Assembly: GCA_964604635.1 (NCBI GenBank)
Contig: CAZRZO010000001.1
Location: 1-64,000 of the forward strand
DNA: 64,000 nt
Direction: 5' to 3'
From: JAJZMY01 sp964604635
GTDB lineage: Archaea; Micrarchaeota; Micrarchaeia; Micrarchaeales; Micrarchaeaceae
Positions 35,082-43,201 of the stretch are shown piece after piece; position 1 is the stretch's first letter; each line of letters starts with the position of its first letter. The notes under the pieces are model-generated. The model worked only from the letters and a program-made list of their open reading frames with translations, searched no databases and was not told the origin of the DNA. The translations under genes and the position numbers were made by a program.

Positions 35082-36245
35082 TTAATTTTTTCTTTTATTT
35101 TCTAAATGTTGTTGATACCACAAAATTAGTGTTGTATTTCCAAACCAAGTTGTAACTATATCTGCAATCAGTCCAAAAAGAACTACTGCAGAAATTTCAA
35201 AAAATATTGATATTCCTACTATGTAAGAAATGATTAATAAAACAGAAAATGAAATAATCGCAGCAATTGTCATAGTCATTCCAGTTTTTAAAGTAGAAAA
35301 AGCCCTTTTTGATGCAGTTCCATTGCTTCTTTTTAAAATCCTTATTGAAGATAATAAATCAGTATCCATTGAATATCCTATTAGCATTAATATCGCACCA
35401 ATTGACGCAACACCTAATGGTATTCCAAACAACCCCATTGCTCCTAATGCAACAATAATATCATTACCAGCACCAAAAACTACTGTCATTGAAGGAATAG
35501 GATTTCTAAATATAACAAATACAGCGATTGCAACTAAAATAAATGAAATTATTATTATCTGCTTGATTTTTCCAAGAAAATATCTTCCTAAACTTGGTGT
35601 AATTGCATTATATGAATAAGATTTGAAAGGAACAATTGAATTTATTAATTGAAGTATATTTTTTTTATAAATAGATGATGCATTTGTATATGATGATTGG
35701 GCAAGAGACATCATTTTATTTGGATTAGTTAAATTGTATTTTTTAATTTGAATAAGTTGATTTAATTGAACTAATTCATTATTTAAACTTGCATTCATTT
35801 TTGAAATGTATTTTGCTTTGTTCAATTTTTGACTTATAATTGAACGTTTTAAAGTAGATACATTTGTAATACTTTTATTTTGTAATGAAATTTGATCTCT
35901 ACTAATTATTAAAACAGCATCTGAATAATTTTTATACTCATTATAAATTGACAGCAATTCTAATTCCGCATTTGCCAAGCTAGTATTTGCATTAATTGTT
36001 ATTGATAAATTATTAGAATTTACTCTAGATACTTTTGCATCTGAATCAATAATTTTTTTATTTATTAACAATGCAATTTGCTTTGTATTATTAATAGTAT
36101 TATTTGTTTGTATAACAATTGCAATACCCCCTTTTAATGAAGAATCTAGCTGAATTTTTGGAATATAATATAATCCAATAAGTAATAATACTATTGGTAT
36201 AATTACTAATATTTTATAGTTTTTCATTTCATAAATATTTTTCAT
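35082..36245 (-). CDS. secF: Archaeal protein-export membrane protein SecF
   Basis: A 387-residue RND-type protein with a first membrane helix (about residues 12-28), the conserved SSLKGGIAIVIQTN segment after it, a large extracytoplasmic domain (about 35-210) and five closing helices. The diagnostic archaeal SecF segment is IGYSMDTDLLSSIRILKR near residue 290, followed by TLKTGMTMTIAAIISF. SecF with SecD pulls exported chains forward on the outer side of the membrane. SecD is normally the adjacent gene but is not present here. The gene stands alone between a small unknown gene and tRNA-Thr. Confidence 0.88.
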   Translation of the reverse strand: MKNIYEMKNYKILVIIPIVLLLIGLYYIPKIQLDSSLKGGIAIVIQTNNTINNTKQIALLINKKIIDSDAKVSRVNSNNLSITINANTSLANAELELLSIYNEYKNYSDAVLIISRDQISLQNKSITNVSTLKRSIISQKLNKAKYISKMNASLNNELVQLNQLIQIKKYNLTNPNKMMSLAQSSYTNASSIYKKNILQLINSIVPFKSYSYNAITPSLGRYFLGKIKQIIIISFILVAIAVFVIFRNPIPSMTVVFGAGNDIIVALGAMGLFGIPLGVASIGAILMLIGYSMDTDLLSSIRILKRSNGTASKRAFSTLKTGMTMTIAAIISFSVLLIISYIVGISIFFEISAVVLFGLIADIVTTWFGNTTLILWYQQHLENKRKN

Positions 36246-36364
36246 AGTAAACCTTAAATTAAAAATAATAAATTAAATATTAAACAAGAAATAAAATATA
36301 AATTAAATTATTTAAATAATATTAATTATAAATATTTATGTTTAATTAAGAAACATATTAATAT

Positions 36365-36464
36365 GCCCCAGTAGCTCAGTGATTCTTTTGCACTAAAGAG
36401 CACTTGCTTGGTATTAAAATAAACAAAAAGCAAGGGGTCGAGGGTTTAATTCCCTTCTGGGGCT
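36365..36464 (+). tRNA. tRNA-Thr(GGT) with two introns (D-loop and 37/38)
   Basis: Acceptor GCCCCAG/CTGGGGC, discriminator T, anticodon stem CTTGC/GCAAG, anticodon GGT after removing a 15-nt intron at 36414-36428. The D arm as written has a 20-base loop. AGTG and CACT form a 4-bp helix next to a 3-base AAA bulge and an ATT start of loop; cutting each after its second base, the archaeal endonuclease rule, removes 36384-36396 (13 nt) and leaves GCTC-AGTGATA-GAGC, a normal-sized D arm. The T loop is TTTAATT, so base 56 is T, which matches A19 in the spliced D loop. Confidence 0.85.
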
Positions 36465-36613
36465 TCTTTTTAAACATAATATAATCAATAAAAAATATTA
36501 TTTAAATTATTAACAAACATATTTTAGTATTATTTTTTTAATTCATTATCTTTTTTTCTTTATATTGTTTTATATCTAAATAATCTTAACGTAATAATAT
36601 ATTATAAGAGTAA

Positions 36614-36684
36614 ATTTTAATAAATATTTTTATATTTAGCAGATAAAATTAATAAATTATATTTTAATAAATATTTTTATATTT
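36614..36684. repeat. Pair of identical 24-bp direct repeats in the response-regulator promoter region
   Basis: 36614-36637 and 36661-36684 carry the same 24 bases (ATTTTAATAAATATTTTTAT and four more), 47 bases apart start to start, ending about 30 bases before the start codon of the wHTH-REC gene. In AT-rich DNA chance matches of this length are rare but possible. They may be duplicated promoter or binding sites. Confidence 0.5.
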
Positions 36685-36714
36685 TAAAGTATATTTAAAA
36701 GTATAAGTGATTGG

Positions 36715-37893
36715 ATGATTGATAAAATTAAAGTGGATTTAAATGATATATTAAAATTAATAAACAAAAAACAACAAATAACCTATAAAGAATTAAAAAC
36801 AATAGATAATGATGAAAATGAAATAAAGCAAATTGTTTCTGATCTGGAAAATCAAAAATTAATAACATCTAGAAATAGTGGAGGTGTTTTAACATATTAT
36901 TCATTACAAGAACAAAATTCTTTAAGAAAAGTTTTAATTGTTGAAGATGATAAAAATATTAATAAATTAATGTCTTTATCTGTTGGAAAAGGTTTTGAAA
37001 TTAATCAAATATATGATGGAGAAGAAGCAGTAAAATTTATTAGAAAAAATAAACCAGATTTAGTTATTTTAGATTTAATGCTACCAAATAAAGATGGATT
37101 AGACATATGTCAAACAATAAAATCAGACCCAGAAACAAAAAATACAATAATTATTATTATAAGTGCAATGGATCCAACAAGTAATAGATTTAAAGGAATA
37201 AAATATGGTGCTGATTATTATATTAAAAAACCATTTGATCCAAATGAATTAAGAATTCTCGTTACATTATTTTTAAAGAAAAAAGGTAAAAAATTTGACC
37301 CTTTAATTGATTTGCCAGATCAAGAAAGAATTTCAAATGAAATAGAGCAATCAATAATAATGGATCCAAATTATAAAACAGAAATTTTAGAAATACAAAA
37401 CTTACGTAAATATATTGAAAAATTCAATGAAAAATCAGCAATGGTTGTTATAAGATTAATTTCTCAATTACTTCAGGATATAATAAAGCAATATCAAGAA
37501 GATACATTTATTGGATTCTTGAATAGTAATGCCTTTGTAATTGGTGGAACAACAAATAATATTAAAAAAATAGTAAATGAAATAGAAAAAGAATTTAACG
37601 CAGTAATTCCATTTATTTTACAAGATGAAGGTTGCAGATTAATTGATCTAAATATAGAAACAATATTTGAATCAAATGAAATACCAAAATTAGGACTTGT
37701 TTTTAAAGAAATTAGTAAAGAAAAATTAATAAAGAAAAGAGAAGAAATTTTAAAAAATAAATCAAAAGCAAATATTGGTTCATACACTTATGAAGAATTA
37801 CAACAATTATTTGAAAATGAAAATTTAGATATAAAAATAACAAGAGATAATGATGAAGTAAAAGTACGTATGGGAAAATTAAATGGAGAATAA
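36715..37893 (+). CDS. Winged-helix / receiver / degenerate GGDEF-like response regulator
   Basis: A 392-residue three-part protein. Residues 1-65 look like a winged helix (ITYKELKTIDND; ISDLENQKLITSRNSGGVL-like region). Residues 71-190 are a complete receiver domain: acidic pocket Asp78-Asp79 in LIVEDDK, phosphoacceptor Asp120 in VILDLMLPNKDG, Ser150 and Lys172 in YYIKKPFDP. Residues 195-350 have the size and order of a GGDEF domain (LIDLPDQERISNEIEQSI at its start) but the signature loop is replaced by FIGFLNSNAFVIGG, so cyclase activity is not expected. No histidine kinase is in the window. The GTGAT site is three bases before the ATG. The pilin-like gene overlaps its end by 11 bases, so they are one transcript. 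Confidence 0.8.
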   Translation: MIDKIKVDLNDILKLINKKQQITYKELKTIDNDENEIKQIVSDLENQKLITSRNSGGVLTYYSLQEQNSLRKVLIVEDDKNINKLMSLSVGKGFEINQIYDGEEAVKFIRKNKPDLVILDLMLPNKDGLDICQTIKSDPETKNTIIIIISAMDPTSNRFKGIKYGADYYIKKPFDPNELRILVTLFLKKKGKKFDPLIDLPDQERISNEIEQSIIMDPNYKTEILEIQNLRKYIEKFNEKSAMVVIRLISQLLQDIIKQYQEDTFIGFLNSNAFVIGGTTNNIKKIVNEIEKEFNAVIPFILQDEGCRLIDLNIETIFESNEIPKLGLVFKEISKEKLIKKREEILKNKSKANIGSYTYEELQQLFENENLDIKITRDNDEVKVRMGKLNGE

Positions 37894-38452
37894 AAACATT
37901 TTAAAAAACCAGAAAAAATTGCAATCAGCAATAGATTTTATGTTCTCTTATGGTATTGCACTACTTTTTTTAGCTGTTGTTATTTATGCATTATATGCTG
38001 AAGGTGTTTTTAATCCAAATCTTGTTATTTCAAACTGTACTGCAGCACACTCTTTTAATTGCATTGCATATACACTTAAAGCAAATGGAACTGTTTACAT
38101 AATGTTTCAAACTCTTTTTCCAGGTTCAATTATTATAAATGGAATAGGATGTTCATCTCAAATAAACTCAACTGGAAATGGTCCAAAATATGGGAATATT
38201 AAATTATTAAGTCCAGTTTCTACAGATGGAGCAAAGTATTATCCTGCAAATACTAAAATAATGAGAGTTTTTGGGGGAGAAAAAGTATTAATAAAAACTT
38301 ATTGTTATAATAATCCATCAAGTATACCAACAATAAATAAACTTGGAACACCTTTTAATGGATATGTATGGCTTAATTTTACATATTCTTCATTACCAAA
38401 CACATTGAATAATATTATTAAAGTATTTTCATTTAGAACAAGAGTTGATTAA
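37883..38452 (+). CDS. Class III type IV pilin-like secreted protein
   Basis: A 189-residue protein with a charged N-terminus and then KKLQSAIDFMFSYGIALLFL and AVVIYALY, the Q-S-A-x-(D/E) plus hydrophobic helix that marks class III archaeal pilins processed by an EppA/PibD-type peptidase just before Gln14. The usual Glu at position +5 is Asp18. The rest is extracytoplasmic, with six Cys (SNCTAAHSFNCIAYTL; GIGCSS; TYCYNN) and several N-x-S/T sites, implying disulfides and glycosylation. It overlaps the response-regulator gene by 11 bases. It may build or cap a surface filament; no pilus ATPase of the TadA/GspE type is in this window. Confidence 0.72.
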   Translation: MENKNILKNQKKLQSAIDFMFSYGIALLFLAVVIYALYAEGVFNPNLVISNCTAAHSFNCIAYTLKANGTVYIMFQTLFPGSIIINGIGCSSQINSTGNGPKYGNIKLLSPVSTDGAKYYPANTKIMRVFGGEKVLIKTYCYNNPSSIPTINKLGTPFNGYVWLNFTYSSLPNTLNNIIKVFSFRTRVD

Positions 38453-38473
38453 TAAAATTTAATAAAAGATAAT

Positions 38474-39031
38474 ATGATAATTTGTTTAACAGGATTACCA
38501 GGAAGCGGCAAAACAGTTTCAGCTAAATTATTTAAAGCAACTGGCTTTAAAGTAATTGGAATGAGCTTAGAAATAAAACAACTAATGAAAAAGCAAAAAA
38601 TTGAAATAAATAATAAAAACCTAAGAAATTTTTCAAATGAGCTGAGAAAAAAATATGGGAATGAAATTGTTGCAAAATTAACAGTAAAAAGAGCAAAAAC
38701 AATTTTAAAAAAAGAAGAAAATCAAAAAATAAAATTACTTATAGAAGGTATAAGATCATTACAAGAAATTAGATATTTTAAAAAATTATTTAAAAAAATA
38801 TATATTATTGCAGTAATTAGTGATCAAAAAATAAGATATGACAGAATATCAAAAAGAGCAAGAAAAGATGATACAAAATCTTATAAAGACTTTTTATGGA
38901 GAGAAGATAAAGAATTAAAATGGGGTGTAGCAGACACAATTAAAAGTGCAGACATATTAATTTTTAATAATTCAACTAAAAAAGACCTAAAAAATAATAT
39001 TTATTCTTTAATACAAAAATTAAAAGATTAA
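38474..39031 (+). CDS. P-loop kinase, archaeal UPF0200 / dephospho-CoA-kinase-like
   Basis: A 185-residue nucleoside-kinase-like protein. The P-loop CLTGLPGSGKTVSAKLF is at residues 4-20, followed by GFKVIGMSLEIKQ, a Walker-B-like LLIEGIRSLQEIRYF and a lid-type RYDRISKRARKDDTKSYKDF, then DILIFNNSTKKDL. This order defines the archaeal UPF0200 family, close to dephospho-CoA kinase and adenylate kinases. Archaea lack the bacterial CoaE in many lineages, so a role in the last CoA step has been considered for relatives, but the substrate is not proven. It begins 21 bases after the pilin-like gene. Confidence 0.8.
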   Translation: MIICLTGLPGSGKTVSAKLFKATGFKVIGMSLEIKQLMKKQKIEINNKNLRNFSNELRKKYGNEIVAKLTVKRAKTILKKEENQKIKLLIEGIRSLQEIRYFKKLFKKIYIIAVISDQKIRYDRISKRARKDDTKSYKDFLWREDKELKWGVADTIKSADILIFNNSTKKDLKNNIYSLIQKLKD

Positions 39032-39195
39032 ATAATAAGACGGAAATTTAAATAAAAGTAATAGATTAATAAATATAATTGTTAATAGATATTTTGTTTA
39101 TAAATATTAATAATTTAAAAATCATTTAAAATATAAATCAAATTAGTACTATATTATTTTATTAAAAATCATGAATATAATTTATCTAGAATACT

Positions 39196-39684
39196 ATGTC
39201 TTTCACAATTCCAAATAATGTTAGTTTGAGCAAAATAAGAGGTTTGATTAAAGTAGTAAAACAAAATAGGGGTTCAATATTAATATCAGAATTATCAGAT
39301 GAAGCAGAAGAAGAAATAGATGATCTTATACCGATTATAAATATGTCTAGATTTTTAAATTTGATATATATTAAAAAAGATAAAATTAAATTAACAAATT
39401 TAGGAAATAAATTAAATTATAAAGATTATATTAATTTGATTAAAAATAGAATAAAGCAAGCAGAACCAATTAAATCTGTATTGGAATTTTTAATCAGTGG
39501 ACCAGTATCAACAGATGAAATTATTATAAACTTGAACAAAAAAGGAATAAGAACATATGATGAAAATAATAAAATAGAATTAGAGGAATTGCTAATTGAT
39601 TTGGCAGTAATAACAAAATTAATTATATATAATGCAAAAAAAGACGAGTGGCGTATTTTTAAAGTAAGTAATAATTTTAATTAA
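39196..39684 (+). CDS. Stand-alone AAA-associated (ABC-transporter-associated C-terminal) domain protein
   Basis: A 162-residue protein built of two helical winged-helix-like halves. The beginning, SLSKIRGLIKVVKQN with ILISELSDEAEEEIDDLIPI, then FLNLIYIKKDKIKLTNLGN, closely follows the AAA-associated domain found at the C-terminus of some nitrate/taurine ABC ATPases and as a separate archaeal protein. The second half (KSVLEFLISGPVSTDEIII to DEWRIF) adds a small DNA-binding-like fold. No ABC transporter is adjacent. A regulatory role is likely but undefined. It is followed after 39 bases by the ProDH-like gene. Confidence 0.7.
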   Translation: MSFTIPNNVSLSKIRGLIKVVKQNRGSILISELSDEAEEEIDDLIPIINMSRFLNLIYIKKDKIKLTNLGNKLNYKDYINLIKNRIKQAEPIKSVLEFLISGPVSTDEIIINLNKKGIRTYDENNKIELEELLIDLAVITKLIIYNAKKDEWRIFKVSNNFN

Positions 39685-39723
39685 ATAACAAATTTAAGTT
39701 AATAGCAAAAAGGAGATAACAAT

Positions 39724-40671
39724 ATGTCAAATAAAAATTCTTTAATAAAAAAATTAATATTTAAATTGATAAAAAAGCATATATTAGGTTTAACATTTAA
39801 TTCAGCAAAAAAAAATATCACAGAATTAAATTCAAAAGGATTTAATACTACAATAACCTTTTTAAATGATTATAAAATAGATCAATCAAAAGCAAAATAC
39901 AATATTAATACTTATGTTCAATTATTAAAACAATTATCAAAATTTAACTTGAATACATCAATCTCTTTGAGATTATCTCAAATTGGATATAATGTTAATC
40001 CAAATAATTCATTAAAAGGTTTAGAACAAATTATTGAATTATCAAATAAATTCAAAATGGATTTATGGTTAGAAGCTGGTTATAATATAGAAATATCAAC
40101 TTTATTTAAAATTTATAAAAAATACAAACCAAATTCAAAATATTTAGGTATTGAAATTCCAATTCAATTTAAAAAATTAGAAAATCAATTAAATAGTAAT
40201 GATAAAGTTAAATTATTTATATACAAAAATATATCAAATATATTAATAAATAATGAGATTACAACATCAGATAAAATTAAAGATATTGATAAATTAGATT
40301 TAAAAAATAAAAAAGAAAATTTGCATCAACAAATTATAAAAAATATGGATTTAATTAAAAATTTAACTAATAAAGGTTTAAAATTAACATTATTTATACA
40401 TGATTATAGATTAATCAGTAAAATATTTAAAGATATTAAAGAAGATAAATATAAAAAGAATTTAATATTTGAATTGCCTTTAGATAATTACAATAAAAAA
40501 AACTTTAAAATGATAAATATGAATAAAATAAGTTTATACGCACCATATGGAAAAGATCTTATACCTTATGCTATTGATAGACTTGTTGATGGTTATATAA
40601 AAGATATTGCAATATCAATACTAAAAAATAGATATACAAAAAATAAAAAACCAGTAGATAGTTATGAATAA
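39724..40671 (+). CDS. Proline-dehydrogenase-like TIM-barrel protein with altered active site
   Basis: A 315-residue protein with the overall order of monofunctional proline dehydrogenase. It has the N-terminal GFNTTITFLNDYK region, an SISLRLSQIGYN segment matching the family's vSxKLSxxG, a LFIHDYRLI in place of the ATHD segment, and near the end SLYAPYGKDLIPYAIDRLV matching the Y-x-PYG-x-W-x-PY-x-x-RR region. Key residues differ: the substrate-binding Arg pair is Asp-Arg, and the VRLVKGAY strand is reduced to KLFIYKN without the expected Lys. Flavin or proline binding may therefore be changed or lost. A strong GGAG site precedes the ATG. It overlaps the next SDR gene by 8 bases. Confidence 0.65.
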   Translation: MSNKNSLIKKLIFKLIKKHILGLTFNSAKKNITELNSKGFNTTITFLNDYKIDQSKAKYNINTYVQLLKQLSKFNLNTSISLRLSQIGYNVNPNNSLKGLEQIIELSNKFKMDLWLEAGYNIEISTLFKIYKKYKPNSKYLGIEIPIQFKKLENQLNSNDKVKLFIYKNISNILINNEITTSDKIKDIDKLDLKNKKENLHQQIIKNMDLIKNLTNKGLKLTLFIHDYRLISKIFKDIKEDKYKKNLIFELPLDNYNKKNFKMINMNKISLYAPYGKDLIPYAIDRLVDGYIKDIAISILKNRYTKNKKPVDSYE

Positions 40672-41716
40672 AAATCTTAATTTAAAACAAAATAATAATT
40701 TCGATAAAGAAAAGAAAAAATTAATTTATTTAATAACAGGAGCAACAAGTGGATTAGGTATTGAAATAATAAAAAAACTAATCAAACAAGGTCACCAAAT
40801 AAGAGTTATTATCAAAGATAAATTTTTACTAAATCCAGAATGGAAAAAATTACCAAGTGGTGTTATTCCTTTTATTGTTAATTTAAATACTTCTGATTTT
40901 GTCTCAACAAAAATACTACAAGACGCTTGCAAAAATGTTGATATTGTTATTCATATTGCTGGTGCTGCATATAATTTTAAATTTACATTCAATGAATTAA
41001 TTGAAAAAAATGTTTTGGCAACTGAAAATTTATTAAAAACATTAGTTAATGTAAATAAGAAAAAAGAAATTCAATTTATATTTACAAGTAGTATTACTGT
41101 ATATGGTTACAGATCAGGATCACAAAAAATAACAGAAAAAACAGAAGTTCATCCATCAAGTCATTATTCAGAAACAAAATTAATGGCTGAAGAAGTAATA
41201 AAATCATTTGCTGATATTAATTCTAATATTAGATATACAATATTAAGATTAGCAACATTTTATGGAAAATCTTATGAATATCCTTCATTTTTTAAGGTTT
41301 TCAGACTTATTCAAAACCAAAAAATGTATTTTATGGGTTCAATGACTAATCATTTAACTTTTATTCATGTTAATGATGCTGCTGATGCAATATTTGATGT
41401 AGCAAATAATAACAAAGCATATGATAAAATATATAATGTAACTGATGCAATTCCATATACCTCAAAATCATTATTTGATTTAATTGCAAAAACCTTAAAA
41501 GTTAAAGCACCATCTAAAAAAATTAATTTGGGATTTGCTAAATTTGTTGTAAAATTATTTAATATAAATTATGATGAATTTGAATTTTTAGCCAGTAATA
41601 GAATTATAGATATTAGTAAAATAAAAAATGAAATAGGTTTTGAACCTAAACGAACATTAAACAAAGAAGGTTTAAAAATGATAGAAGATTTTTTAAGATA
41701 TAAAAAAGATAAATAA
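40664..41716 (+). CDS. Extended SDR NAD(P)-dependent epimerase/dehydratase-like protein
   Basis: A 350-residue extended short-chain dehydrogenase. The cofactor motif is LITGATSGLGIEIIKKL near residue 31, the NAD contact follows in VDIVIHIAGAAYNF, Ser is in FTSSITVYGY, and the catalytic Tyr and Lys are in SHYSETKLMAEE (Y-x3-K) near 165. The C-terminal half (HLTFIHVNDAADAIFDVA; KIYNVTDAIPYTSKSL) is typical of sugar epimerases and 3-beta-HSD/dihydroflavonol-like reductases. It is translationally coupled to the ProDH-like gene upstream and lies 11 bases before GGGP synthase, so a link to lipid or surface-sugar metabolism is plausible. The substrate is unknown. Confidence 0.85.
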   Translation: MNKNLNLKQNNNFDKEKKKLIYLITGATSGLGIEIIKKLIKQGHQIRVIIKDKFLLNPEWKKLPSGVIPFIVNLNTSDFVSTKILQDACKNVDIVIHIAGAAYNFKFTFNELIEKNVLATENLLKTLVNVNKKKEIQFIFTSSITVYGYRSGSQKITEKTEVHPSSHYSETKLMAEEVIKSFADINSNIRYTILRLATFYGKSYEYPSFFKVFRLIQNQKMYFMGSMTNHLTFIHVNDAADAIFDVANNNKAYDKIYNVTDAIPYTSKSLFDLIAKTLKVKAPSKKINLGFAKFVVKLFNINYDEFEFLASNRIIDISKIKNEIGFEPKRTLNKEGLKMIEDFLRYKKDK

Positions 41717-41727
41717 GTGTTTTATTT

Positions 41728-42525
41728 ATGGCTATTAAAATAGGAAAAGTTGAATTGTATATAAATGAACTGCTTAATTCCAAAGGTGCTTTATTATTTT
41801 CTTTAATCGATCCTTTAGATTACAAAAATAATGAAGAAGTATTAAAAACAGCAAAATCAGTTGCAAAAGCAGGTTCAGATATTATATTAATTGGTGGAAG
41901 TACTGGAACACAAGGTGAATTATTAGATAAGGTAACTGCTGAAATTAAAGAATCAGTTGATATTCCAATTGTATTATTCCCTGGAAATATTGCAACAGTA
42001 ACAAGATATGCTGATGCAATATATTTTATGTCTTTATTAAATGCTAGAAATCCTTATTGGATAACGCAAGCTCAGGCATTGTCAGCACCAGTAATAAAAC
42101 AATTAAAAATAGAACCATTACCAGTTGGATATATTGTTATTAATCCTGGTGGAACAGTTGGATGGGTTGGAGATGCTAATATAGTTCCTAGAGAAAAACC
42201 AAAGATAGCAGTAGCTTTAGCATTAGCAGGAGAATATTTAGGAAACAGATTTATAATTACTGATGTTGGATCTAATCCAAAACTTCTAAATTCAAATCAT
42301 GTTCCAAATGAAATGATAAGAGCAGTAAAAGAAAATATAAATATCCCATATATTGTTGCAGGAGGCATTACAAATATTAAAGAAGTAAAGGAAGTATATT
42401 CAAGTGGTGCAGACATAATTCAAATAGGAACAGCATTTGAATTAGGAAAAGCATATAAAAAAGCATCTGTTTTCGCAAAAATAGCAAAAGAAGAAGGATT
42501 AAAAAAAATAAAAAGTAGAAAATGA
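41728..42525 (+). CDS. Geranylgeranylglyceryl phosphate synthase
   Basis: A 265-residue TIM-barrel prenyltransferase that joins geranylgeranyl diphosphate to sn-glycerol-1-phosphate, the first committed step of archaeal membrane lipids. Visible family features are LFSLIDPLDYK, SDIILIGGSTGTQGELLDKV, IPIVLFPGNI, GYIVINPGGTVGWVGDANI and the phosphate site IPYIVAGGITNIKEVKEV with ADIIQIGTAFE. Length is normal for the group II enzyme. The gene overlaps the following MIP18 gene by ATGA and follows the SDR gene by 11 bases, so it is in a tight operon. Together with the reductase at 28656 it argues against complete dependence on host lipids. Confidence 0.93.
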   Translation: MAIKIGKVELYINELLNSKGALLFSLIDPLDYKNNEEVLKTAKSVAKAGSDIILIGGSTGTQGELLDKVTAEIKESVDIPIVLFPGNIATVTRYADAIYFMSLLNARNPYWITQAQALSAPVIKQLKIEPLPVGYIVINPGGTVGWVGDANIVPREKPKIAVALALAGEYLGNRFIITDVGSNPKLLNSNHVPNEMIRAVKENINIPYIVAGGITNIKEVKEVYSSGADIIQIGTAFELGKAYKKASVFAKIAKEEGLKKIKSRK

Positions 42526-42839
42526 TTAAAAAACAATTAAAAACAAAAATAATAGTAAAAGCATTATCTAAATGCTTTGATCCTGAAATTAATGCAAATA
42601 TAGTTGATATTGGATTAATTTATGGTATTAATATTGATAATAAAAATAATATTAAATTAAAATTAACAATGACATCTCCAATGTGTCCTTTTATTTCAAT
42701 GCTTATGGCACAAATTCAAGAAAAAGTAGAAGCAATAAAAAACATTGGAAAATTAAGAGTTGATTTAGTACTAAGTCCTGCATGGAATCCTGGAATGATG
42801 AAAAAAGAACTAAAATTTAAATTAAATAATTTTTATTAG
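42522..42839 (+). CDS. MIP18/PaaD-family (DUF59) iron-sulfur assembly protein
   Basis: A 105-residue protein with the characteristic CFDPEINANIVDIGLIYGIN near residue 19 and the conserved Cys in TMTSPMCPFISML near 54, followed by RVDLVLSPAWNPGMM. These are the hallmarks of the SufT/MIP18 family, which helps mature Fe-S proteins. Length is typical. It overlaps GGGP synthase by 4 bases. Fe-S targets in this window include the radical SAM enzyme and the DNA glycosylase. Confidence 0.9.
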   Translation: MIKKQLKTKIIVKALSKCFDPEINANIVDIGLIYGINIDNKNNIKLKLTMTSPMCPFISMLMAQIQEKVEAIKNIGKLRVDLVLSPAWNPGMMKKELKFKLNNFY

Positions 42840-42851
42840 AATAGAAATTAT

Positions 42852-43061
42852 GAATAGAACTTAATTTAACAATAAAATTTTAAAATATATTTAATTTAAA
42901 TTTCCTNNNNNNNNNNNNNNNNNNNNNNNNNNNNNNNNNNNNNNNNNNNNNNNNNNNNNNNNNNNNNNNNNNNNNNNNNNNNNNNNNNNNNNNNNNNNNN
43001 NNNNNNGAATAGAACTTAATTTAACAATAAAATTTTAAAATATATTTAATTTAAATTTCCT
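42852..43061. repeat. 55-bp direct repeat flanking a run of 100 N (probable unmerged contig overlap)
   Basis: Bases 42852-42906 and 43007-43061 are identical over 55 bases and directly abut 100 N (42907-43006). Because length and placement match the repeat at 10455-10664, this is almost surely an assembly product. With one copy and the N run removed, the interval from the MIP18 gene to the next gene shrinks to about 200 bases and contains no visible gene. Confidence 0.9.
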
Positions 43062-43201
43062 AAAAATATTATAATAAATAAGGATCTACAAATTCTAAAT
43101 TATTGAATATAATATTAAGATATTAAATATTTTTAATTTTAATAATAAAAATATATACTATAAAAATAGTATATTATTAAAGATAAATAATAAATGAGGA
43201 T

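Noticed and set aside
35230..35619. Antisense 129-codon frame opposite secF
   Set aside because: It mirrors membrane-helix codons of SecF and has no independent support.
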